A stretch of DNA of 12,009 bases. Origin: Dehalococcoidales bacterium (GTDB lineage: Bacteria; Chloroflexota; Dehalococcoidia; Dehalococcoidales; UBA2162). The first letter of the stretch is position 1. Each line of letters opens with the position of its first letter. Shown here piece after piece: positions 5,701-12,009 of this stretch. The notes under the pieces are model-generated. The model was given only the letters and a program-made list of their open reading frames with translations. It was not told the DNA's origin and searched no databases. The stretch covers positions 1 through 12,009 of the forward strand of contig JAFGCW010000051.1 of the NCBI GenBank assembly GCA_016932435.1, given 5' to 3'. The position numbers and the translations under genes are program-made.

Positions 5701-8700
5701 ATCTCTTTCGCGCAACAATACGGCGACGAGTATTTGGCTTTACCTGGCGGTGAAGTCAGAGGCTACGGGTGGAGCGAGGACCAGGCCTGTCATACCGATT
5801 CTGCGGGTTTAAGTATTTTTCATCCCATCCTTTCCGGTCAGCACAACCTGGTCATTTCATTGAATGTTGATGGTTTCTTTACGGGCTATCCTTCCGATGC
5901 TATCACTCCACTCCTGCGCACGAAAAACGGCTTGCCCGTGCTTCTCATGTATCCATACGGGGAAGGGACCGTAATCGCCATGACATCCTATGACGATATG
6001 TCTTACGGTCTTAACCAGCAACACCGGGAGTCTCTGTGGCTAATACGTGACATCATCGCCTGGGCTACCAGTAAGAACGAAGTTGTCAGTTACGGAACAG
6101 GACCAGCGAATGTTTCTATTCCTTTAGTGAATCCCGGCACAAATATTGATCCTGCCCCTCCTCAATTCGGTCCGGGGGAATCAATCGAGCTGACTTATAA
6201 CATTACAAATTCCGGAAGTGTGGCCAGCGATACCGTTGTATTTCACGTGTTCGACCCATCTTTCAACGCGACGCAGGTTATTGTCCCGGTATCTATCCAA
6301 CCGGGTGAATCCATGCCGGTAGCCCTGTCTTACCAGACTGCACCGGAATCTGCGCTCGGCATATGGACGATACTCTATCTCCTCCAGTCGGAAGGCCAGG
6401 ATATTTACACCGATTACGCCGGCGAATTCGCTCTGGGCTATGATATCACGGGACTTTCCAGCCTATATACTTATATCACCGTTACGAACCCGAACGGCGA
6501 TATAGTAATAGAAGCGCAATATCCACTGACCATCCCGCCGGGAGGAGCCGGCAGCATAGATTTTTCTGTACCGCAGACTACGAATTTTGGTATTTGGTCC
6601 GCACGATATTCGGTGGTCTGGGATGACGGCACCGTGCTGATGTCGGACGAAGAACGGTTCGCCCTGAGCAGTTTCATTCATTCTCTGGGAGGCTGGTCGT
6701 ATCAAGGCGAAGGCATTTCGTTTTTCGTAACTACGCCGATAGATTCTCCTTTCTACGGGTCTGATGTGACCTTTACCGTTCATGTTATCAACGGGAGCGA
6801 GGTAGACCGGGAGATCACCGCGCTCTACTGGGACGATAATACGGGCGGTTTCCAGAGCTGGGCGGCATGGGAGTGTACATATTGTTTCCCGGACGAGAAT
6901 TGTCAGATCGAGGGATGTATCCAACAAAAGCTGCATGTCCCCGCGCAAGGGGAAGTCTCCTTTGACTTCGTACACTATAATGTGTATCAGCTTGGCGGCT
7001 CGGCATTTGACGCTTATTTCATAAGTGAAGACCGGCACGTTCTGGGTTATGAAATCAGAGGGATCCAACCAATCAGACCGGAGTTCAACACCAGCCTGTA
7101 CACTGATAAGTATACCTACCTGGCTGGAGAAAACATCAACCTTACGTTAATGCTGGAAAATAAAGCGCCTACCGAGGCTGATATAAGTGCCGAGATATCG
7201 CTGGTGACTACCGAGCAACAGGTACTGTTGATGGAAAATGTTGATATTTCCATGGCGCCACGAATTACCGAGAAGATAGAGCTTCCCATCACCATCCCGA
7301 GCAATATCAGCTCGGAATCTCATCAGATTCGAGCTATGGTCTTCCACGATGGAAAGCTGGTTGGCGGTGACGCTGCCGCCATTATGATTACCCGAGAATA
7401 TTCCGCCACCATGGAACTTGATAAGGAAAGATACAGCGCCGGCGATACGGTACAGGCAGAGTTGACCATCAGTAACCTGCATTCTTCGCCATGGATCAGC
7501 ACGGTCTCAATGAGCGTTCCCGTCACCGGCTTTTCCGATGAACAACCTGTATCGCTGGCCGGTAACGAAAGCGTGACAATCCCATATTCCATGGATATTC
7601 CCGATGAGATTAATCCCGGTTTCCACGACATTATCATATCTTTTAGTGTTGACGGGTACAGCTTTGAAGAATATTTGATCGTGTCTCCTTCCAAACTGAC
7701 TTTAACGATGGAAGATACCGTCTTCGACGCCGGTACCGACATCGTTGTCAATCTCTCGAACATCGGCGGGGTAGGTACCGAGGCAGTCTGTAATCTCTAT
7801 TTGTTGTCCGCTGAAATATCCACCGCGACCACGGTCAATATCACTCAAGGCCAAACACTGGCCCTCGATCTGGCGATTCCAGCGCCAACAGCGGGGGGAA
7901 ATTACCAGCTGGTCGCCTCCTGTCGTGATACGAGAGCAAACCGGCTCGTCACATTGAATGAGAATATTGAAATAAACGCATCAGAGCTGGAACTTGCTCT
8001 GACCAACAGCTCTTATGATTCTGGAGAAAATATTCAGGTTACCGTGACCAATACCAGCATCGTCGATACCACGGCGGAGTGTTCGCTTTCATTGACGGAA
8101 CTATTTGGAGACGTTGTTGCCAGTGAAAGCGGTTTGCATGATGTCCCGGCAAACTCCTCGGTACTTCTGGAGTTGCCGACGGCCGAACAAACGGTTTCGG
8201 GTTATTACAAGCTCACGGTTGAATGTACCGACATAAACAGCGGGCACAAGGAAGTGCTCAAACGGCTCATTACCATTTCCGGGGCGGATGCCTCTCTGAC
8301 TTCGGTTACGGATAAGGAGCATTACGCAAGCAGTGATGATGTTCAGATACAGACCGATATCATAAATGGCGGAATTTCGCTTACCGATGGCTCCCTGGTC
8401 CGCCGTATATGGCAGACTTCCGTATCTCAAGAAAGTGGCGAGGAGGCCTGGGTTTCTCATTATAACTCCGACTATGATAACTCGGATGAGCCTGTGGATA
8501 TCGCAATTGATGATACGGGAAACATCTATGTCACCGGTCGGAGCCGCGGTTCCAGTACGACCAGGGACGACTACGCCACAGTCAAATACGACGCTGCCGG
8601 TAACGAACTCTGGGAAGCGCGTTATAACTATGGCAGCGGATACGACTGGGCCAGCGCGCTGGCGCTGGATAACGCCGGTAACGTTTACGTGACGGGTACC

Positions 8701-11700
8701 AGCAGCACGACCTGCGTTACAATTAAGTACGATAACGATGGCAATGAACAATGGGTCGCCCGTTATGATGACACGGGCATTACCCAGAGCGGCGGCGTTG
8801 ACATTGCCGTGGATAGCGATGGCAACATTATCGTAGCGGGATACGCCGGCATGAGCTCTACGGTGAGGGACTGCCTGACGATCAAGTATAATCCGGCTAC
8901 CGGCGAGGTCATCTGGCGCTCCTACTATGGTGGATTTACTGGCTATAACCAGGCGGCGGCGCTGGCGCTGGATACCGCCGGTAATGCCTACGTGACCGGC
9001 GAGAGCAAACCTACCAGCACCGGTTATGCCGATTACATTACTGTCAAATATGCCGGTATAGATGGTGCGGAGATATGGACAGCACGTTATGACGGGCCTT
9101 CCGGCGAGAGCGACGAACCTGCTGATATCGCCGTGGATGGTTCTAATAATGTCTACGTTACCGGTTACTGCACGATATATCATCCTGATCATGGTATGGA
9201 CCTGTCAGACTATGCCACGATCAAGTATGACAGTGAGGGCAACGAACAATGGGTCAGACTATACAACGGTACTTATAACTGGGAAGATGCCGCACGATAC
9301 ATAGCCGTAGATTCCTCCGCGAACGTATACGTCACCGGCAGGTCTTCAGGAGGTGAACCGGGGGACTACTCCTTCATTCTCGATATCGTAACCATAAAAT
9401 ACAGCGCCGACGGTGATGAGATCTGGGCCAGCCGGCTGGAAAACAGCAACGATACCAGTAACTCCTTCCTTGGGGAAGAAATAGTCAGTGGGTTTGCATT
9501 GGATACCGAGGGTAATGCTTACATAACGGCCCTGCTTTATAAGGTCTACGGCGAATGGGAGAAGCAGGCCGTCACTGTAAAATACGGCGGCGTCGATGGC
9601 ACGGAGATGTGGAGACTGTCTTATGAAGATGCTAGTGTTAAACAGCCAACCAGTAATTACGTCAATAACACTATGGCCATGGATGGGGACAATTCAGTTT
9701 ATATCTCCATAAGCGCGTTTCAGCTAGGCTCAACGTCAAAAGGTGATTATACTACCATAAAATACATGTCGACCACTTCGGAGACAGCCGAGTTGCCCGT
9801 CTGGGAAGAGACTATCCCTCTCACCCTGGATGCATCACAAAGCTGGAGCGATGACAGAACCCTCAATATACAGACGGATTTATCGGGCGTGAACGGCAAG
9901 CTGCTCCATGCCGCGTATGTCAATAATAGTTCCGGGCAAATGGTAGCGCAGAGCATCGTACAGTCTTTTTACATCAACGACAGCGATCTTAACCTAACGA
10001 TGGCCACTAAAAAGGACTTCTATTACGGTGGAGAAATAGTCTTCGTATCAGGTAATGTTTCTAATAACGGACCGGTCGCGGAATCCGTCAACCTGACACT
10101 AACCCTAGATAATGCCACTATCTTAGAGGAGGCCTTTACCCTGCAGCCGGGAGAAAGCCGCGACTACACTGCCAACACAACCGCCGTGAATACATTCGTA
10201 TTACAGGCCGCTGCGAATAACTTAACCGTTTACGATCAGATCGAAGTTGTTCCCCACGGCCTGACTCTGGAGATAATCGCGCCCGACACGGTCGGACTGT
10301 CCTCGTTCGATGCTGTTTTGCAGATTGGAAACCAATCAGATATCGATTATATAGTTGATGTCTCTTTCGGAGGACATGAATATACAGGAATGGAGCTGTT
10401 TGCCGGTGAGATAAAGGCCATTACCGATAACATGACTATCACGGAAGATACCCTGATTACCGGCATGATAACCTCACCTCTTAGTTTGATAGAGAGCAAG
10501 CTTGTGATAATGGGTGAAGCCGCCACCCTGCAGGTGACGCCTGCCAACAAATACTCGCCGGGTGAGATCGCTATACCTTTCTCGATCGAGAATACAGGCC
10601 TGATTGATGTTGATTCTGAAGCTAACTTCATGATAGCGGGACAGACAATTATTAAACCGCTATACGTAGTGGCCGGCGCTTTGTGGAGCGACAACATTTC
10701 TGTAGAACTGGCAGCCGGTTCCTATAATCTCGAATACGATTCTCCTTACGGCTCCGGCACCGTGATAATAACGGTAATCGAGTCGGGAATAGGGGCACCG
10801 GAATTCACCGTGACCAATTTGCCGGATAATCTCGTTTTAGCCCCCGGTGACGCTACCTGGGAGTTTAAAGTAAGGAATGATGGCGGCTCGGGCGGGCTGG
10901 TTGACTTCCAGTTGGAGATACTTGAATCGGAATACGGTCAGTTCGCATGGTTAGAGGCCGGTGAAGAGGAAACCTTCAGCTTTAATTTTGAATTGCCGGA
11001 TGACCTGGAAGCAAAGACCTACACCGCCTATTACGGTATAAATGACACCTCCTACAAGCTGGACTTCTCATTAGCTGGGCCGAAGGTGGAGGTCCTCGCT
11101 TCTCTGGATAAAGACCTCTATGAAGATGGCGAAACCGCTGTACTGACACTGGAGATCACAAATCTCAGTATATTAGACCTGAGTCTGTTTGCGTCCGTAA
11201 ACCTGGGAGACTATGAAACTAATGAAAATTTAACGCTAACTGGGGGTAGTACGAACACCCTTGTCTTTAACGTCCCAGCTGTTTTCGATAGGGGCAAGTT
11301 ATTCTACGGCATCTACACGGTTTCCGGCCGGGCGCTGTACCTGAACGCAGTATATGTCAACGAAAGACATACTTTAGGGCTGTGGACTGACCGCCAGGTC
11401 TATGACATCGGAGACACGGTTATCGTTTATATGGATGCCCCGATAGACGGAGTGGTATCCCTAGAAGCGCCGGGATACTCCGACCAGATGAGCCTATCCA
11501 CCGGTGTTAACACAGCATCATTCACTGTACCGGAACTGATGAGAGGCACATACTATATCGAGTATACATTCGGTAATGCCACGGAAAGATTTCCCTTTGA
11601 TGTCAGGGGGCATTTCGGGCGCATCACTTCGTTCAATCTCGATAAGGGGAGTTACGGGCCGGGCGACAGTATTTTCTTCACTGCCGAGGCCGAAGTAAAT

Positions 11701-12009
11701 CTGGCTGCCGGGGCCGTTTTAAGCTGCCAGGTGCTCGACCATTGGGGAAACATAATCAGCAGTCTGGAACTGCCGGTCACGCTGAAAGAAGGGATAAATA
11801 CGATTGCGGGGAGTACTGTCTTCAATCCGCCAGCGGCAGGACTTCATTCCATCCGGTGCCAGATACAGGCCGATATCTCCGAGCAGCTATTCCAGATGGC
11901 TTCCGCGAAACAGTACTTTGACGCCATCGGTATTAACTCGCCGCCGGTCGCAGATGCCGGCGCGCCCTATTTCGCGACCGAGGGCGCGGTCGTTCTCTTC
12001 GAAGCCAGC
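2758..12009 (+). CDS. Giant multidomain membrane-anchored protein (MauE-like, 3x thioredoxin, Cys-rich, Ig-like, SBBP propeller, PKD); 3' end outside window
   Basis: A single frame of 3084 codons runs from GTG 2758 to the window edge without a stop, so the protein is longer still. The order is: short basic N-terminus (1-21); MauE/DoxX-like membrane domain with five helices (about 22-200); three thioredoxin-like domains (about 216-615); a cysteine-rich stretch (622-797); three CTDC repeats (801-887); a GATase1-like domain (899-1105); Ig/CARDB-like modules (1118-1895 and 2342-3061) split by an eight-repeat SBBP propeller (1896-2341); and a PKD-like start from about 3062 (NSPPVADAG). Positive charges place the N-terminus inside and everything after helix 5 outside the membrane. 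It is probably a surface or envelope protein for adhesion or polymer binding, with its own thiol-disulfide exchange module. It has its own promoter and leader. I do not recognise a named gene; the domain calls come from motifs and repeat periodicity. Confidence 0.9.
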   Translation, partial: MQNPHRRQFMEKYFPILKNRYIITLASLILGSIFLISGLTKLLGDIDFSGVVSSYNLLPGGLASLYGSLLPWVELVLGGLLFCGLFPRITGMVSFTLILSFIFANAYALWGSCPASDSNCGCLGTAVIMDHKTSIIIDIVMLSIAVLLFFSSGKQTNLRRLFSAFFTRNDHGPVLRSIPAKIAVIILILTVILPAQLISILPASAQVETIDPIIVPQNEIDTVVDSGKPVFLYCYLDVCTYCQKQKPIINELEAEYGERVIFITKSGAENRELAQQFEVSAYPSMFLISGRDTTGNYIYDSFTGFTAKEILQTHLDVYYTQNTNPENYFSELDSIEDTVVPISACTEEYPDEASVSGCQFTEEFPDETASDQTYEPELDHSINISLLAGKPVFLFFYAEWCHYCQMQHPIIDELGIEYGADITFIRAESSSYAQSLDMWGVTGFPSMFLIAGRENDTYIYREFGGFTPQNTLAATFDYLLENNSLPEELIAGAMEPDAAEIDREIELSLLEGTPVFLFFYANGCPYCEQQIPIVDELEAEYSGEIHFIRAENSACPQAIAEWGVTSVPYMFLIIKQAGDSYLYRDFNGLTGEDILVATFDQYLETGSLPEETLRSGYVHHSCSVGKCYENCIADNFEYPSLLDITKTLKSALADCLGLEGIEIFEDIYSETQTVECASQCAEADTPREYGDCTQCAISETLGKIPGAGCAIDAWNFLGDLLEPHADCLAECAAPSSTWKDNYGHVCRDYQDSKSQCNGNSLEEYGCRDCGWVVTNVYICDGGCEMTADGAVCKGKCKEEWCDDGDECTIDWCYNGECKHVQSDQPGCGCENCDDGNQCTTDYCDENGNCQHTRIPGCCPTSCYDDDNCTQDWCDGNGYCQHARVPGCDKPDDNEDYSSFPVYDILAVDNDASIAVLNNGFADSALNTLSQVNKKAGLVEPSLIGLHNYDVLIIPSGGLSGLEMSDNFRNRLWDFVDNGGTLISFAQQYGDEYLALPGGEVRGYGWSEDQACHTDSAGLSIFHPILSGQHNLVISLNVDGFFTGYPSDAITPLLRTKNGLPVLLMYPYGEGTVIAMTSYDDMSYGLNQQHRESLWLIRDIIAWATSKNEVVSYGTGPANVSIPLVNPGTNIDPAPPQFGPGESIELTYNITNSGSVASDTVVFHVFDPSFNATQVIVPVSIQPGESMPVALSYQTAPESALGIWTILYLLQSEGQDIYTDYAGEFALGYDITGLSSLYTYITVTNPNGDIVIEAQYPLTIPPGGAGSIDFSVPQTTNFGIWSARYSVVWDDGTVLMSDEERFALSSFIHSLGGWSYQGEGISFFVTTPIDSPFYGSDVTFTVHVINGSEVDREITALYWDDNTGGFQSWAAWECTYCFPDENCQIEGCIQQKLHVPAQGEVSFDFVHYNVYQLGGSAFDAYFISEDRHVLGYEIRGIQPIRPEFNTSLYTDKYTYLAGENINLTLMLENKAPTEADISAEISLVTTEQQVLLMENVDISMAPRITEKIELPITIPSNISSESHQIRAMVFHDGKLVGGDAAAIMITREYSATMELDKERYSAGDTVQAELTISNLHSSPWISTVSMSVPVTGFSDEQPVSLAGNESVTIPYSMDIPDEINPGFHDIIISFSVDGYSFEEYLIVSPSKLTLTMEDTVFDAGTDIVVNLSNIGGVGTEAVCNLYLLSAEISTATTVNITQGQTLALDLAIPAPTAGGNYQLVASCRDTRANRLVTLNENIEINASELELALTNSSYDSGENIQVTVTNTSIVDTTAECSLSLTELFGDVVASESGLHDVPANSSVLLELPTAEQTVSGYYKLTVECTDINSGHKEVLKRLITISGADASLTSVTDKEHYASSDDVQIQTDIINGGISLTDGSLVRRIWQTSVSQESGEEAWVSHYNSDYDNSDEPVDIAIDDTGNIYVTGRSRGSSTTRDDYATVKYDAAGNELWEARYNYGSGYDWASALALDNAGNVYVTGTSSTTCVTIKYDNDGNEQWVARYDDTGITQSGGVDIAVDSDGNIIVAGYAGMSSTVRDCLTIKYNPATGEVIWRSYYGGFTGYNQAAALALDTAGNAYVTGESKPTSTGYADYITVKYAGIDGAEIWTARYDGPSGESDEPADIAVDGSNNVYVTGYCTIYHPDHGMDLSDYATIKYDSEGNEQWVRLYNGTYNWEDAARYIAVDSSANVYVTGRSSGGEPGDYSFILDIVTIKYSADGDEIWASRLENSNDTSNSFLGEEIVSGFALDTEGNAYITALLYKVYGEWEKQAVTVKYGGVDGTEMWRLSYEDASVKQPTSNYVNNTMAMDGDNSVYISISAFQLGSTSKGDYTTIKYMSTTSETAELPVWEETIPLTLDASQSWSDDRTLNIQTDLSGVNGKLLHAAYVNNSSGQMVAQSIVQSFYINDSDLNLTMATKKDFYYGGEIVFVSGNVSNNGPVAESVNLTLTLDNATILEEAFTLQPGESRDYTANTTAVNTFVLQAAANNLTVYDQIEVVPHGLTLEIIAPDTVGLSSFDAVLQIGNQSDIDYIVDVSFGGHEYTGMELFAGEIKAITDNMTITEDTLITGMITSPLSLIESKLVIMGEAATLQVTPANKYSPGEIAIPFSIENTGLIDVDSEANFMIAGQTIIKPLYVVAGALWSDNISVELAAGSYNLEYDSPYGSGTVIITVIESGIGAPEFTVTNLPDNLVLAPGDATWEFKVRNDGGSGGLVDFQLEILESEYGQFAWLEAGEEETFSFNFELPDDLEAKTYTAYYGINDTSYKLDFSLAGPKVEVLASLDKDLYEDGETAVLTLEITNLSILDLSLFASVNLGDYETNENLTLTGGSTNTLVFNVPAVFDRGKLFYGIYTVSGRALYLNAVYVNERHTLGLWTDRQVYDIGDTVIVYMDAPIDGVVSLEAPGYSDQMSLSTGVNTASFTVPELMRGTYYIEYTFGNATERFPFDVRGHFGRITSFNLDKGSYGPGDSIFFTAEAEVNLAAGAVLSCQVLDHWGNIISSLELPVTLKEGINTIAGSTVFNPPAAGLHSIRCQIQADISEQLFQMASAKQYFDAIGINSPPVADAGAPYFATEGAVVLFEAS
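2821..3360 (+). other. MauE/DoxX-like redox membrane domain of the giant protein
   Basis: Hydrophobic segments lie at about residues 22-41, 66-87, 89-110, 133-152 and 180-200. The loop between helices 3 and 4 carries C113, C120 and C122 in the pattern C-x6-C-G-C-L, like the CGCFG signature of MauE-type proteins. Basic loops (PRIT near 87-90; LRRLFSAFFTRN near 158-171) sit on the cytoplasmic side, so the cysteine loop faces out. MauE works with the thioredoxin-like MauD in forming disulfides of methylamine dehydrogenase. Here the partner role could be played by the thioredoxin domains fused behind it. Confidence 0.7.
3403..4602 (+). repeat. Three tandem thioredoxin-like domains
   Basis: Three similar units of about 140 residues have the active sites C239-T-Y-C242, C401-H-Y-C404 and C524-P-Y-C527. 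Each has the preceding strand (PVFLxxY), a helix ending in ELxxEY, the FIxxAE strand and a cis-proline loop (YPSMF with P283, FPSMF with P445, VPYMF with P568). Each ends in YxYxxFxGxT followed by a helix. The first unit has an additional C234. CPYC resembles glutaredoxin and DsbA-like sites. All sit outside the membrane. Linkers near 322-381 and 482-501 are acidic. Confidence 0.85.
4621..5418 (+). repeat. Cysteine-rich region with three CTDC (Dictyostelium-type) repeats
   Basis: Residues 622-887 hold 36 cysteines by direct count. The first part (622-797, 19 Cys) shows spacings such as C-x4-C-x3-C and C-x2-C and is not a family I recognise. The second part has three copies of C-DDG-x-x-C-T-x-D-x-C-x3-G-x-C-x-H followed by PGC, at 801-827, 832-857 and 862-887. 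That pattern matches the slime-mould repeat (PF00526), a small disulfide-bonded module also seen in some bacterial surface proteins. Confidence 0.75.
5452..6072 (+). other. GATase1/ThuA-like alpha/beta domain of the giant protein
   Basis: Residues 899-1105 have alternating strands and helices. YDILAVDND begins it, YDVLIIPSGGL is the strand and turn where glutamine amidotransferase-like folds carry their nucleophile, and FVDNGGTLISF is the next strand. A bulge (H1022 to G1030) resembles HPxxxG segments of this fold, and GEGTVIAMTSYDD closes the sheet. No catalytic cysteine is present at the elbow (S-G-G instead), so it is likely a binding or structural domain. Confidence 0.5.
6106..8442 (+). 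repeat. Ig/CARDB-like beta-sandwich modules, first block
   Basis: About eight modules of roughly 80-140 residues share a pattern: Y-x-x-G-(E/D)-x-(I/V) near the start (FGPGESIELTYNITNSG, YLAGENINLTLMLEN, YSAGDTVQAELTISN, FDAGTDIVVNLSNIG, YDSGENIQVTVTNTS), then a strand, a PPGG- or PANSS-like turn, and a closing strand before the next module. This is the CARDB/NEAT-like architecture of long bacterial stalks. The third module carries an extra four-cysteine loop. The last is interrupted by the propeller. Confidence 0.7.
8443..9780 (+). repeat. Eight-repeat SBBP beta-propeller
   Basis: Eight repeats begin at residues 1896, 1950, 1997, 2051, 2105, 2163, 2221 and 2283 and end at 2341. Each has E-x-W-x-x-x-Y, then a variable loop, then IAVDxxGNxYVTG, a second loop, and Y-x-T-(I/V)-K-Y followed by a D/G-rich turn. 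This is the SBBP (beta-propeller) consensus, and eight repeats would make a closed propeller. Repeats 2 and 4 are also close at DNA level (GCGCTGGCGCTGGATA, followed by CGCCGGTAA), which points to duplication. Propellers of this type commonly bind proteins or sugars. Confidence 0.8.
9781..11940 (+). repeat. Ig/CARDB-like beta-sandwich modules, second block
   Basis: The block starts with the second half of the interrupted module (ETAELPVWEETIPLTL, 2342 onward). About seven further modules follow, with starts such as FYYGGEIVFVSGNVSN, YSPGEIAIPFSIENTG, LAPGDATWEFKVRND, YEDGETAVLTLEITN, YDIGDTVIVYMDAP and YGPGDSIFFTAEAE. The spacing is about 80-100 residues. Cysteines are almost absent, in contrast to residues 622-887. 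Confidence 0.65.
11941..12009 (+). other. Beginning of a PKD-like domain, cut by the window end
   Basis: From about residue 3061 the sequence reads NSPPVADAGAPYFATEGAVV, matching the N-terminal strand of PKD domains (NxPPVADAGGPY, then EG and V-x-L-x-A-S). PKD domains are common in secreted adhesins and hydrolases. More domains must follow outside the window. Confidence 0.7.

Noticed and set aside
6463..7763. Several minus-strand frames across the Ig-like block
   Set aside because: All are shadows of the continuous plus-strand frame, without recognisable motifs or good ribosome sites.
8101..9192. A 363-codon minus-strand open frame
   Set aside because: It lies wholly antisense to the propeller and Ig-like part of the giant gene, has low-complexity composition (R/I/V/G/T-rich) and shows no domain. 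It is a by-product of the plus-strand codon pattern.
8443..9780. Possible CRISPR array or tandem DNA repeat
   Set aside because: The repetition is at protein level with unit lengths of about 47-62 codons and divergent DNA. It is a propeller.

Overview
The window looks bacterial. It has Shine-Dalgarno sites, a sigma70-like promoter, hairpin-plus-U-tract terminators and a tRNA remnant with an encoded CCA end. The exact lineage cannot be fixed. A heliorhodopsin remnant beside a giant extracytoplasmic protein built from CARDB-like, SBBP and PKD modules would suit an uncultured Chloroflexota (Dehalococcoidia-like) genome, but that is a guess.

Left part (1-1872): a plus-strand gene, cut by the window edge, encodes the C-terminal half of a CocE/NonD-type alpha/beta hydrolase (S15 family). 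Three bases after its stop lies the stop of a minus-strand reading frame that matches only the first part of a heliorhodopsin. It keeps a good ribosome binding site but ends after about 75 codons, so it is probably a truncated gene. Upstream of it on the same strand is a complete short-chain dehydrogenase/reductase resembling the NYC1/NOL chlorophyll b reductase branch.

Middle part (1873-2757): an 885-base gene-free stretch full of scars and signals. It holds a minus-strand intrinsic terminator, a decayed 3' fragment of a tRNA-Pro gene, a 17/16-base inverted repeat, and a decayed 5' end of an IS3-like element. These are followed by a promoter, a structured leader and a strong plus-strand terminator 59 bases before the next start codon. 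The tRNA fragment with its own terminator suggests an old tRNA-site integration, with the inserted DNA lying to the right.

Right part (2758-12009): one uninterrupted open frame of 3084 codons that runs off the window. Every line from 2761 to the end was translated and no stop was met. The predicted protein has a five-helix MauE/DoxX-like redox membrane domain with extracytoplasmic cysteines, then three thioredoxin-like domains (CTYC, CHYC, CPYC). Next come a region with 36 cysteines ending in three Dictyostelium-type CTDC repeats, a glutamine-amidotransferase-like domain and about fifteen Ig/CARDB-like beta-sandwich modules. An eight-repeat SBBP beta-propeller is inserted into one of those modules, and a PKD-like domain begins at the window edge. 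The architecture suggests a membrane-anchored surface giant that carries its own disulfide-exchange machinery next to a disulfide-rich segment. This is the most interesting object in the window.
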